Source: Triops longicaudatus
Lineage: Eukaryota > Arthropoda > Branchiopoda > Notostraca > Triopsidae
Reading direction: 5' to 3'
DNA: 64,000 nucleotides
Assembly: GCA_022885665.1 (NCBI GenBank)
Contig: JAGQDJ010000212.1
Span: 62,001 to 126,000 of the forward strand
Shown here: positions 1 to 11,800 of the stretch, piece after piece
Numbering within the stretch: the first letter of the stretch is position 1
Layout of the letters: every line of letters starts with the position of its first letter
Made by a program: the position numbers and the translations under genes
Notes under the pieces: generated by a model
Told to the model about the DNA's origin: nothing
The model's input: the letters and a program-made list of their open reading frames with translations, nothing else
The model's database searches: none

Positions 1-200
1 AGAAAATATTCAGTGCGGTCACGTGGTACTTTGACGTAAAGGGCGGATAGTCTGGCACGCGTGAGCACGAAAATGGTGGTTTTTATTGGTTCAGCAAGGC
101 CAAGTGATGTCTTGCTGTGTCGAATTTTATTCTCCGGTGACGTCACGTTTGCGCGGCGAGTAACGTCGCAAGGCAATAACTCTGGAAGGCTCGTAAGAAA
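1..200. promoter_or_regulatory. promoter-like block with E-box and CRE
   Basis: An E-box CACGTG lies at 20-25 and a full palindromic CRE, TGACGTCA, at 138-145, with further TGACG half-sites and ATTGG (an inverted CCAAT box) between them. The block is richer in GC and CpG than the AT-rich DNA that follows. It could be the promoter of the COX6C gene, whose coding exon is preceded by a splice acceptor and so needs an upstream untranslated exon. It could equally serve a gene to the left of the window. Only the motifs are seen; the role is inferred. Confidence 0.3.
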
Positions 201-2750
201 AAAATTATACAAAATTCTGCGTTCTTAGAATAATGCGTACAATAAGAATCCATCAGAACCTCAATACCCAAGTAGCATACTTATTAAAAATATACGTATT
301 TTAGACGTCTGCACGTTCGGATTTTTACAAATTCTTGCAAACGTAAAAATAGTGAGACAATTATTCCAGGAAAGTACGTTTTACATACTAAAGAGAAAAA
401 AATATAATAAAAAACACGTCTAATATCTTTTCAGTATACGTAAAATAAACTTTAAAAAGGCGTTCGTTATTGAGTTATATTGTTATTTAAGTCATCAAGA
501 TTCATATTCAACGGTTCGTAGCCCAGAAATTCTTTTTTCCATATTTCATTCTTGTCTGAAAAACGGTGAGGTCCTCAGTTTTCAGTCTTGGCAGCGTGGT
601 CTCATAGTCTTTAGAAGCAAGGCTTAAGTTTAATTGTTGAAGTGCTTTGTTGTACTGTAGACTTCATGACAACATAGGTTATAATGAATTTCTTATAAGC
701 GAAAATTTTATTGTTAAGAGTAGGAAGAGGATGTTGCGATTCACAGAAAGAATGAAATGGTCAATTGTTAAGGCAGCCCCAAAAATTATGAAAGAATTCG
801 AAATGTTTCAGCAACGTACAGTCGAATCCGTGCGTTTTTTCGTCAGAATGGAAATTACTTATTATTATTTTATTACTGCTATTTTGTTATCTTGAATATT
901 GTTGTGAGAGTGACGAAGTGTACTCGGAGAGATCAATAATACAGAAAACAAATTTGTATAATTCGAGTTTCTTGAGTCTGCACTTAAATTTTCATCACAA
1001 TAATTGATATGCAAAAGTAAAAATTATACGTAAAATTCGCACAAAATACGTATATTGCACGTTTCTTCAACGTGAGATTGGAGTTTTCTGTACGCATATT
1101 AATGTTTGTGCAGAGACGTATGGTAAACATCGTAAGAAAGACGTATTTCAGACGTAACTCAATAAACGTTTGCAGCACATACAAATGATCATTTATACTT
1201 CACGTTTCTTGACCATTTTTATGCATGACAGCTCTCAAGTAAACCATGTACCGCATATCCGCTGGGCTGTGTTCAAAAGGGTAATCTTTTCTTGTAATGT
1301 ACGCAGTAATTCCTTGGAATTTGGACATAACCGCCAGGTAGTCAAAAGGCAGAACCCCATGAATAGATCTAGGACTTACGACAATCCTGCGACCCCTGTG
1401 GACCAAACATTGGAACAAACCTGGCTTGCTCGGTGTACCAAAAATATAATTAGAAAACTATTGTTTGCAATGGCCACAGGCTAGCCTTGGGCAAAGTAAC
1501 AATATCTCATTGAAGTTCATTTTTGTTTGGCCTTTCACCTTTCCTTGTATGAATTTCCAATGCTAGCTAGCCACCATTAGGTTTTAGGCAGCACATTTCA
1601 GTAGCTAAAATTTTGAAACTGTCCTGAACGATTTCGGACACAGTACTCAACGGATCGCATAGATTTTTGCACTGAGATTTATGTTTTTAAAAATATCTTT
1701 TCGTCATGATGTCGAAAAGTTTGAACAACTCCTAGCAATTATTTAAGAAGTTTCTAAAAATTATCTGGACTACACGCTCGAGATATTAATTTTCTCTACA
1801 TTACTGCAGAAAAAAAGATTTACAAAATGTTTAACGGTTTTTGCGAAATCGTTCACAGCAATTTACTGTAGAACTTGCCCATTTTTGGAAAGTGGTATAC
1901 AGTGACCGCAGGTTCCCAAGAAAAATTAAGAACAAATCAAAATGCCTATCTACCAGTTATGGAAAGCTCTTTAAACTAATTCATGTAAATTAAAACAGAC
2001 GAAGTTCATCACTAGGTATTTCTGCCAATTAGAGATTACTGCAGCGTTTTTTAAACTCATAATTATTTTTCTTACTTCTCGGAATTTATTTAAAGGTATA
2101 TCGCTTTTGTCGCATACAGGACAGCTCGTGTAAGATTTTTCCATCGATTTTGAATTATTGCTTTCTAAAAGTTGTTCATACACGCTGTGAATTTTGACAG
2201 GGAAGCTTCTACAAAGAGGAGTTTTTACGGTATTACCGCGAACGGCGCTGCAAACTGGGCTACGCCTGTGGGATTTGTCGCTTACATACGCAACTTGCTA
2301 TGTTTTCCGGTTCCCCAATCAGCGTCCATTGATTCCCAAGGCTGTTCTAGCCCAACAAACCCCCATTGTTGTATTTTTCCAATTCCTGATACTTTATTTC
2401 TATAACCAAGGTAACATCCCAACTGTAATTAATTTCATAATAAATAGTTATTAAATTTCGGCTCGTTAAACCGCCTCAAACGCTTTTAATACGTCATTTT
2501 ACGTTTAAACACTTTCGTCCACAATTTAGGTTCAAAGTTGGTTAAAATAACATGGGTATATATGTAGCTATGTCAGTTTTTATTTAAGCAGATAAATCTG
2601 TACAGGTAAAATGACTGGAAAAAAGCTTATTTCAAGAATAAGAAGCCTGAGTAGATTAAATATCGTTATGAATTTGTCATTATTTTTCTCAAGAGCTTAT
2701 TTTACTGGAAGTGTTCATTAATGAAAAAAGCCTTTTCGTTTACTTTCTAG
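201..2750. other. AT-rich non-coding stretch, probable 5' UTR intron of the COX6C gene
   Basis: I see no convincing coding exon, RNA gene or repeat. The stretch ends in the acceptor TACTTTCTAG at 2741-2750, directly before the COX6C start codon, so at least its right part is the intron between an untranslated first exon and the coding exon. The position of that first exon is not visible. Confidence 0.5.
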
Positions 2751-3075
2751 ATGTCGAAGGCCGTTGCTCACTTGGCTAAGCCTCAAATGCGAGGTCTATT
2801 GACTTCCCAAATCAAACGCAACTTGGCTATTGCATTCGTTCTCTGCACATCGACAGTTGCCACCTACAAGGTCTTGGTTAACGACGTCCGAAAGAAGAAA
2901 TACGCCGAATTCTACAAGTAAAGACGAGTTTCTGACGTTTAATTCGTTAGCAAAGTTATTGGTATATTTATATCGAATTTTTGCTCGATAATAAAGGAAC
3001 TACGACGCCAACAAGGAATTCGAAAGGATGCGTCAAGCTGGTATCTTCAAATCTGCTCGTCCCGATGGAGAATAA
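2751..3075 (+). CDS. COX6C: cytochrome c oxidase subunit 6C
   Basis: This is a nuclear-encoded small subunit of mitochondrial complex IV in the inner membrane. Coding exons are 2751-2917 and 2997-3075 (phase 2 junction, 79-bp intron), giving 81 aa against about 75 in vertebrates. The match is clear along the whole length: PQMRGLL near residue 11, a single hydrophobic membrane segment (about residues 24-43, NLAIAFVLCTSTVATYKVLV), then RKKKYAEFYKNYD and EFERMRQAGIFKS, close to vertebrate RKKAYADFY and EEMRKAGIFQS. Without splicing, a TAA would end the protein right after AEFYK. The spliced junction restores the conserved KNYD, which fixes the exon model. A splice acceptor touches the ATG, so the 5' UTR is spliced. 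The C-terminal tail SARPDGE is slightly longer than in mammals. Confidence 0.93.
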
Positions 3076-3896
3076 AGCGAACACAGTTGTGAAACCTGTA
3101 TAGAACGTGTAGGAGTTAATCAATACATGATGGGAATATGCGTTTTTCGTGGGTTGGATTCGATGTCCATGTCTACGAAAGCGTTGAATGTCGAATTTTT
3201 GTGTTTTTAATTGTGCTATTATAAGCGCTGAAAAATTTAAGCAAAACTCTTCTTTTGTCCTACAAATTTTTCTAGTTACTTTTACAATAACTTATTTTTT
3301 AATGTTCACTTTTTTATTTTGGCTGAATGTCACTTTTGCAGCTAAATCTCTCTTTAAGAACATTTACAGGGACTAAAACTGTTCGGTATATCCAGAGTTC
3401 GTTTAATCGGAGTTTTGTCAACGTGAGAGTGTTTTCTTAAAGAATTTAAGGAATTTGGGGATTTTTTTTTTCCTTTTTGACATTTTTTAGTGTGTTCACT
3501 AGCTAAAAGGAGATAATCTGGAGTGATAAGAACTGTTCAATGTACACGAAGTTTCCTATAGGTGCAGTGTTTGCATTTTTAAAGCTTATAGGAGGTGTTG
3601 AGGAATGTTGATATATTTATTATATTTTTCCTCATATTTCCCATTTTCGATGCGTTTTATCCTACAAATACTCCAAAACGCTTTCATGATTGCTATTCAT
3701 AGCTGAATTAGTGAAGAGGGCGCTGGAAAGTGTATTTTATTTTCTACTGAATGAATTTCTAGCAAATTGAAGCATTTTGAAGGCCGATTTTCTCGTGACC
3801 GAGTTGACGTACCGCATAACTCGAAACAGGAACTGGGCTAAGTAAGGGAAGGTCGTGGAAAACGGCCGCGTAAAACGAGGCTTAGGTCATAGAAAC
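3076..3896. other. 3' flank of COX6C, no gene seen
   Basis: AT-rich DNA downstream of COX6C. The right end (about 3795-3885) holds decayed copies of the CGCGTAAAACGAG word that is common in the 31-35 kb intron. No further exon or RNA gene was recognised. Confidence 0.5.
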
Positions 3897-3904
3897 CTCA
3901 AAAT

Positions 3905-4034
3905 CAGGCCTGTAGCCAGGGGGTTCACCCCAAAAATTTTATTTAGTAGTGGAGACAACAGACGAAGCCGATGTGTTAAAAAAAAGCTGCGTATTGACCC
4001 TCCCCCCAGAACTCAAATTCTGGATACGCGCCTG
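3905..4034. mobile_element. hAT-type MITE, 130 bp
   Basis: A short non-autonomous element. The left end is CAGGCCTGTAGCCAG. The right end read from the other strand is CAGGCGCGTATCCAG, so the terminal inverted repeats agree at 12 of 15 positions. The flanking 8-mers are ctcaaaat (3897-3904) and ttcaatat (4035-4042), 6 of 8 identical, as expected for an old 8-bp hAT target-site duplication. The interior has short G and C runs and no coding capacity. Confidence 0.7.
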
Positions 4035-4042
4035 TTCAATAT

Positions 4043-4826
4043 AGCGTCTTGCTTTCTTGAAACGTTTTAGTGTCTCATTTTGCTCAGTATACCATTGATT
4101 TTCTGTATACGTTGTGAAATTTAAAGCGTAAAAGTATCAGATTTAATTCGGAGAATTAACGAATGGTCCTGTTTTTATTCGACGTCATTTTGGAGCAGAT
4201 GTTTTGGCGCCAAATTCATCCAAGTTGAGGCAAAGTTTTCGCACTTATCCTAGCAAAAAAAAAAAAAAAAAAAAAAAAATAAATAGAAAGGACTTAAAAA
4301 CTTCAATATCTCGTTATAAGTAACGCTCTCTTATCTTTTATAAGACTGCAGAACACTTAAGATTCACTGAGAATTTATTATTGAGGGAAACGAATATTCT
4401 CATACTTTCTTTGCGTAATCCTTATAGGTACTTTCGCAATTTTCCTTTTTGCTCTCCAAGTTCTTTCAGTCCTCAGTTAATAATTAACGGAGACAAACTA
4501 GAGTCTCGTTACAACTAATCCAAAAACTGAAGACCTAAAAATGTTCCGATATATCTGAAGTGTATTATGTCGCTTTTTCTGTACGTTTTCCTCTTTGTCC
4601 TTAAAACTCCAATTGAAGACAAAATATCGATACAAAACGCTCCGCGTGATGAAATCCTACTTTATTTCATGTGAAACTGTACCTTTTTTATCCAACGTAA
4701 AGATTTTTCGTCATGTTCGAAGTTTAAATGTGCGCATTTTGTTATTTTATCCTTTCAATTTTTATCACTATTCATGCAATTTATCATTTAAGTCTATGTC
4801 TTTTCGCTGCATTTTCTAAGTTATCT
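4043..4826. other. intergenic stretch with an A-run, no gene seen
   Basis: AT-rich DNA between the first two MITEs. It contains an A-run at about 4255-4279. I see nothing else here. Confidence 0.5.
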
Positions 4827-4834
4827 ATGTTATT

Positions 4835-4965
4835 CAGTGGCGTCGTGCACTTCAAAAATTTGGGGGGCCTGATTTTGCATTTCTCTTAATAAAAGAGTTA
4901 ATGAGTTATAAATGAGTTTTAAATTATACCTTTTTTTTCAGGATGGCAAATTTTTTTGGGGGGGG

Positions 4966-5051
<86 letters not shown>

Positions 5052-5134
5052 NNNNNNNNNNNNNNNNNNNNNNNNNNNNNNNNNNNNNNNCCCCCCCCCC
5101 CCCCCCCCCGGCCCAATATGGCACGACGCCTCTG
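4835..5134. mobile_element. hAT-type MITE interrupted by an assembly gap
   Basis: The left end is CAGTGGCGTCGTGC; the right end on the other strand is CAGAGGCGTCGTGC, with 13 of 14 matching. Flanking 8-mers are atgttatt (4827-4834) and atgttatc (5135-5142), 7 of 8 identical, the 8-bp duplication typical of hAT elements. The interior is a very long G-run, 39 N and a C-run, so the true internal length is unknown. No transposase coding is visible. Confidence 0.8.
4958..5109. other. assembly gap (5052-5090) flanked by poly-G and poly-C
   Basis: G-run from 4958 to 5051 (one C at 4966), N from 5052 to 5090, C-run from 5091 to 5109. Apparent poly-Gly or poly-Pro reading frames across it are meaningless. 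A short G-run is native to such MITEs, but the near-mirror G/N/C layout fits reads running into dark-cycle G calls from both sides of an unsequenced hairpin. Confidence 0.9.
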
Positions 5135-5290
5135 ATGTTATCCCATTTTTAAAGAATATTCCCCATAAACACTTGTGCCTCATCTTCCCGTGGATTCAAA
5201 TCGGTTCGCGTTTCGCGCCCCGTCATTTGAACGCGTCCATACAACGCTTGTCTCCACCTAGCGTCACTTACTTTGAGCTACACCTATTGC

Positions 5291-5300
5291 AAATGGCGGC
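5291..5300 (+). promoter_or_regulatory. YY1/Pho-like site, possible NCOA6 start region
   Basis: AAATGGCGGC matches the YY1 consensus that often sits just downstream of transcription starts of housekeeping genes. It lies 576 bp upstream of the NCOA6 start codon, whose exon begins right after an acceptor (TTGTAG at 5868-5873), so an upstream untranslated exon must exist. That this site marks it is inferred. Confidence 0.3.
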
Positions 5301-5875
5301 CCTTGTTATTGTTCCATGGCCTGTATAACTTGGTTTTTAAGGTGCCGGATTGCTCTTTTGATGGAGGTAATGCTTGGTTGTGCCTAACAGGTTAGTAAAG
5401 TAAACAAACTTCCGTATAACGCCAATTTCCCTCCTTTAAAAAGCTTCCTTAAATTAAAAAAACGCGAACCAAAAATCGTCACAAGCCTCTGCTTATGTCT
5501 CGCGGTCCCCGCGAGGGCCTAAACTCCTTGCCGTTACCCCCTAAAACCCTTCCATTTCCCACTTTTCCACCCCCTGTACCTTTTACCTACCTTAACTAAT
5601 GTCCTAAACCCTCAAAAACTCCTAGAATAAAAATGTAAAAATTCTTCCGATAAATTATCAAGTGGCGAATGTGATCAAGGCATGGCGTCTTGTGCATCTA
5701 AAGCATTTGTTCTCAACTCCAACAATGAACCAATGGATTTACCCGTGCCTTTACCGAGGATTAACTCGAAAAAGTGCAGTTTGCCATGAATTTGTGGTGA
5801 AAATCGTGTCTTTGTGCAAAACAAACCAAGAATTCAACAATTAATTCCTTTTATTGTGTATCGTTTTTTGTAGAT

Positions 5876-8800
5876 ATGGCCTCATCAAATGATTGCGATC
5901 TGATGCAAGCAGTCATTACCTGTGAAGGCGATTTACATGATCCCGAGTTTCACCTCAAATTTGGTCGCTTTTTGAGAAAATTAAAGTCTGTTTTATGCCC
6001 AGGTAATGACCGATTTAGGAACCAGTGTCCATAAAAAAGGGTACAGGTGTATCGCGAATCGCCTTAAGGCCGTATCACGTATTTATGAACCGTTTTTACT
6101 GATTTGTATACAAACGCAGACAAGCTTGGTTTAAAAAAATACTAAATGATTGGAGCTAGTAGATTATGCATACTAAAAAGGTATTAAGCACTTTAAAGGC
6201 ACATTTTGAAAACGAACGTGAAAAATCTTTGTTTTTTTTAATCAATTTTTATAATTTTTTCGCAATTTTGGGTTTGTTTTTGGGAAATGAAATAGTATAA
6301 CTTGAGATTTTGAGTTAGATTACAAACAAAATAGACTGCAGTATTAAATCTAGTTGCGGTTCAGTCGTTTTTAGTGCGTTTGTTTATGTTCGTAATGGCA
6401 TTGAGGATAAATTTGCGTGAAAATAGCGCATGTTCGGGGTTTGAAAAACCTCAATGACGTTTTGAGCTCGAACAAAGATTTTAAATCAGATTTTTGATGC
6501 TAGAAGGCGTTTTTCGTGTCCGTGCAAGCTTCGTAGATGCGTTTTTTTGTTGCATAATTACTGTTAGTCTACCAATTAGCGTTTAATCAACTTTTACGAA
6601 GGGTTTTAAAATAATTTGATATTATTGCATAATAATTGAATATTATATACGTTTAAAAGGCTTTCTCATGAGAATTTCTCGTAATTTGTTAAGAACATTT
6701 GTTAAGAAAAATTGTGAGACAACGGGAATTAAATCCAAGCTTGGCAAATGATCACTCACGTCATCTAGTGATCAATAGGGTAGGCATGTATTTGAATCTA
6801 ATATTAATTTACTTCTTTGCAGCCCCAATTACGGCTCAATTTTCTTTCTCATTCAATTACGAATGCTAGTTGTATAGATAAAATCAAATTGGACTTGTTA
6901 TGGAAGCTTTTGTGACGTATCTCCTAAGTTATTTACGTTCTGAAGGTACGATCAATTCGAGTTAAATGCTTTATTTCGATTTAGTTTATGAACTATTTTA
7001 TTATTCTTAGTTTATTTGTTGTCTCAGCTTAAAGAAATTAAAGTTGAAAATAAACTTTAAAATAAAAGTAAATAGTTTTATACCACTAAACTATTCTTCC
7101 CGACAATTGCAATAAGCTAAAATAATTAGTCAATTTCAAAAAAGTGTACGAAGCCAAATAGGGAGAAAATGGGAAACGTTGGAAATTTTTTCGTTTTATC
7201 TAAATTAATATAAATGAACATGTTTCGACGAATGGCTCATTTAAGAGAATGTCATTTTGGTTTATAGAATCAAATATTCGTAAGATTTTTTTTTTTTAAA
7301 GTGTTTAGGACTTGGTGCTATTTTACAATTTAAGATCGTTTTTAAAAATTCGATTTTAATTACTTAGTTGTGTGACTATTTTGATGATTGAAGAGGGTAT
7401 TTGGGTCCATTTTCCCCCTTGCAACTCTCATGGACGACTTTCGCTCGGTTTTAAGGTTCTTGTCGGCTTATTGAGTTCCTTATCGCCTTTGTGAGAATAA
7501 AAATTCATTTTTAGGATTTTCGTATTCGTTTATTAGGATTATATTTTTTTCCATCATTATGGTCATTTCTTGTGGCAAGTAAACTTCCGGAGTATTAAAA
7601 ATCTAGTCATTATTCGCACTTTTTCAGTTTAGTAATTCGCATTTTTAATTATAATTCACTTTAATTTAACATAATTAATTTTTTAAATAATTTAATAATT
7701 GATCATTTTTGAACATCATATACATAGTTTAACATATCACTTTTGATAATTTTGGGACCGTTCAGTTGTCTAGATGGGCTATGAATTTTTATATTTTTGT
7801 TAGATATGTCAACTCTTATGGTAAAATGGTGTTAAAAAATTTGATACTTTCTCATATTTAGCTCAGAATTTTGCTAAAATTTTCGAGATAAATTTGGTAT
7901 TAAATACAAATTCTTGCGTTTCCCGTTTATTTGTGCATTTTAAATCAGACTTGAATTGTTTCATTTCTTCTGTAATTTATTTATTTTTAAGATGTAAACT
8001 CAAAGACTGTCTCTCAGTGAAACACTCATAATTATTTTTTTTTAAAGAATCTAAATGTGTATTGTTAAAACGTTATTTTTCATTGTTCGTTTTCAGTTTG
8101 CACTCAAGTTCTCATATATTTTTTTCACCTTTGTAGTTGACAAACAGCGCAAGTTGCGCGTCAGAAGAGTGGAGCCCTGGAATTCGGTACGCGTAACGTT
8201 CACCCTGCCACGTGAGGCAGCGGTACGATTACGCCAATTAGCTCAAGTCGGAGATGAAGTGTTGCGTGAATTGGGCGTCCTATCAGTTCAACTCGAAGGG
8301 GACCAGGTATTTTCTGTATTTTTTATTTATTTTTATCTGTCTAGCTTAATTGCATTCCCTGGCCATATCGTCTCCTTTTTGATTCTGCTTTGTTCCATTC
8401 GTCATTCTATTCTTTCGAATCATTATTTCCGACAGAACTTCTTTTCATTGAATTTTTGCTTTAGGAAAAGAAACTAAAACTTTTCGTGCTGTAACCAATT
8501 TCCTCAGTTTTTGTGAATTACTGTAAAAAAAGATAGGGATAGGTTAAAGCTTGCTCGAACCTTGACACCCAGTAATGAGAATTGCGGTTTCGAAAATGTT
8601 TCGAATGCTGCTTTGGAATTACTAAAAAAATTACTTCAAAATTTATTAAAAATAAGTTTTAAAATTCGGAATTTTTAAAGACATTTTGAAAATCGCTTAG
8701 AAATGTCGAAATGGTACTTTTCTGTTATGTATCCACATTTTTATTTAAAAAGCGCCCCAGGTGAGAAAAAAACACCACTGAACTTGTATGTAAATTTAGT

Positions 8801-11800
8801 TGAATGTAAGTAAACTCAATTAAAACTAGATTAAACCTAAATTAATGAAAGCCTAAGTTAATCAAACTTAACTTATCTAACCTAACTTAACGTCATTTAC
8901 AAAACTAGGTTTTGTGTTAGCGTTTGATTAGTGGCTATATGTTTTACATAGGATTAGTAAGTTAAGCTAAGCTACGTTAGGTTATGTTTGGCTGTGGCTG
9001 CATTTCCATTGATAGGTTAATCAGTGTTGGGTAGTGGTTGTAATCGTACTTTGTAACGGCTACTACTACTTTTTTGAGAGCAGTTGTTATGTACTGATTA
9101 CATTGTTAATTCCTTTGAAATTATAGTGCATATTGCACTAATTTGAGTAAAAAATATACCAAAGTTACATTACTTATTACGATTCTTTTAGTAATTTAGC
9201 AAGCAGATACCGTGCGATACAGTGCGAAGTACGGAATCGGCTCACGAAAAATTAAACTGTGTTAAACACGCGGCTTTAAAAATTAGACCATATTTACTAC
9301 CGTTGATGAATTTATAACAAGGAATGTCAACGTAGTGCATTACTTTAATTGTAATTAGATCGTTACTTTTTCGAAAAACTGTAATCGGAATGTTATATTA
9401 AATTTAACATTATAGGTATTAATTTGTTAACATTAAATTGTAAAATTAGTCTTTTTCAGCAATTTGTAAAAACACTGATGTTAAAACGTAATATCGAATG
9501 AAATTTCGCGACCGCACTAATCGGTAGCAGGTAATCGGTAGTTCGGTAGCAGGTGTTTAATTAACTTGTTTGACAGTATTTGTTAGTTTAAATAGCTTCA
9601 ATACAGCATTCGTAATGTTTAATTAGGTAACGTGTGTTTAAATGCTAGTGAAAATGCAACCTATGCTGTGTTAAGTTCACAAAAGGGCTAATAACAAAAC
9701 AGCATCGAAAAGTATTAAAGTTTGGAAAAAACTTAAAGAAACTTCGAAAATTCACTCGATATACAGGTGTTTGTAGTAAAATCTCGCATTTAACAGTCAA
9801 CAGCGTATTATCTCAGTATAGCGAACCTCCTAAGAAGAAGATAACTTTAAATAACTTTAAAATTCCCTTCGAAAATTGCAATCAGTGCTTTGTAGGGTGC
9901 GTTATAGCGGGATTCTGTTTTAGCAGATAAGTACCAAACAAGTAACATCGTTATGTGTACAGAAACTTCCAAATAATATGTATAAAATTTAGTATTTGTT
10001 TTTTATCATTTTAATTTTATAAATTTATAAATATTGAACTAATATTTTGTCCAGTAATAATATTTTTTATAATTTAGTATTTATTTGATATTCCATTCAG
10101 TTTCATATTAGACCAAAATGCCATTTAACTGAGTTTGAAATATCAGGCTAAAAAAATCTTCAATAACTATTTTTAATTAAAATTTTTTAAATTACAGGTA
10201 ATTTCCCTGACAATCGCGGGGCGATTCAATGAGCCACAGGAAATCGCCTTCCGCACCGATCCTGTCGGTCGAACAGCGCCCCCACAGCCACCCGAGTGTG
10301 GCACAGTGGGCGGGGCGGGGCCTGCCAAGCTCAACGCCGTGGCGACGGGTACACCACTGCCTTCGGACGGAGCGCAAAGCAAAAACGTGATGGAAATCTT
10401 GACTCAAGCCGTGGGTGTGCTCGCCTCGGTGCCCAGCACCGCCTCCTGCCCCCCTCCCGCCCACGAAACCCCGCCCTCCAGTGTCGAAGCTCCCAAGCCT
10501 TTAGCAACGCCCACAGTAGGCTTCCTCAGTCCTAACGTGGTGGCGCCCCATCACCAACCCGTCCCTTTTGTCCCGCCCACCCCACCTAGCGCCACCCATT
10601 GGCCGTTAACCAACACGTACCCGTTTGCCAGCATGGTACATGCGGCCCAAACCGCCCAGGGCGCCAGCCACGCCCCCGGAGGTGCGCGATTACCCTTAAT
10701 ACCCGCCGCCCGGATACGAACCAGCTCTCCGTTAACGTTTAGCGCCCCCGACGCCACACTAACCCCTCCTGCGCCCCCTAGGATTGTGGCGCCCACGGGG
10801 GCGCCACCCAAACCTGTCGAACGCAACGGTTTGTCTAATTCGTTATTAGTCAACTTGTTACAATGCGAGCAAAAAACGTTACCCATCCCGCCCCCCGGGG
10901 CGCCCAAGAGCTTGGCACCCCCTGTAGTCACCGACTCCAGTAACCTGACTTTAGCCGCCAGTGTGACGGTAGTCAACGTCCGGACAGGTGTGACTATACC
11001 CAATTTGTCCAATTTAGCCAATGGAGGCAGCTTGACGGACGCCCCGCCCCTTTCGGCACCCCCGGCATTGTCAGCACCCTCTTCGCCCCAATTTGCCAAA
11101 ATTGACAAGAAAAACATGGTCCATTCCACTACCGTAGGCCATATCAAGGCCAAACCCGCAAGTCCCGCCCCTTCGTCACCCTCGGCGGTGGCGTTGGTGG
11201 CAGCACCGTCGGTGCCCACGCCCAAGAACTTGCCGTTTATTCCAGGAGGCGCCACCGTGACGGCTGTGACGCATCTAAACCCACCTCAACCGTCAGCCCC
11301 GCCCATACTACAAACGGCGACCAGCAGCACTGTGGCGGCACCTATAGGGGCGCCCAATACGAACTTACTGGACGGTATGGTGTGTGTAAACGATACGTAC
11401 ATGCTCCCCGGTCGCAACAATCTGTCGATAACGGTTGTCTCAGACCGTTCACGCCTCGGCCCCCTAGCGGTGACTACTAATTCAGCCGGTACTGGTACGA
11501 GTAATGTGATTAATACGAGTAACAACAGAAATACGCCTCCTCCCACGCCGCTAGTGGTGAATACCGTGCCTACGAGCCTGTATCCTAGTCTTCAACCTGC
11601 CAAAAGCGTCGAAAGTACCGGTAAAAGTACAAGCAGTCCCATAAGGACCGATAACGAGCTACCGGAAGCACCGGCAACCACTACGCCCTCTGGTAACGAA
11701 GACCTAAACTTTGTACCAGCAAGTGCAGTGTCGTCTGAGGGTATCAGCGCAATACCGGCAGGTGGGTTGACAGTAGTGGACACTGAAAAAAGTTCGGGTG

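Noticed and set aside
4912..5328. Poly-Gly / poly-Pro reading frames
   Set aside because: They exist only because of the G-run, N gap and C-run.
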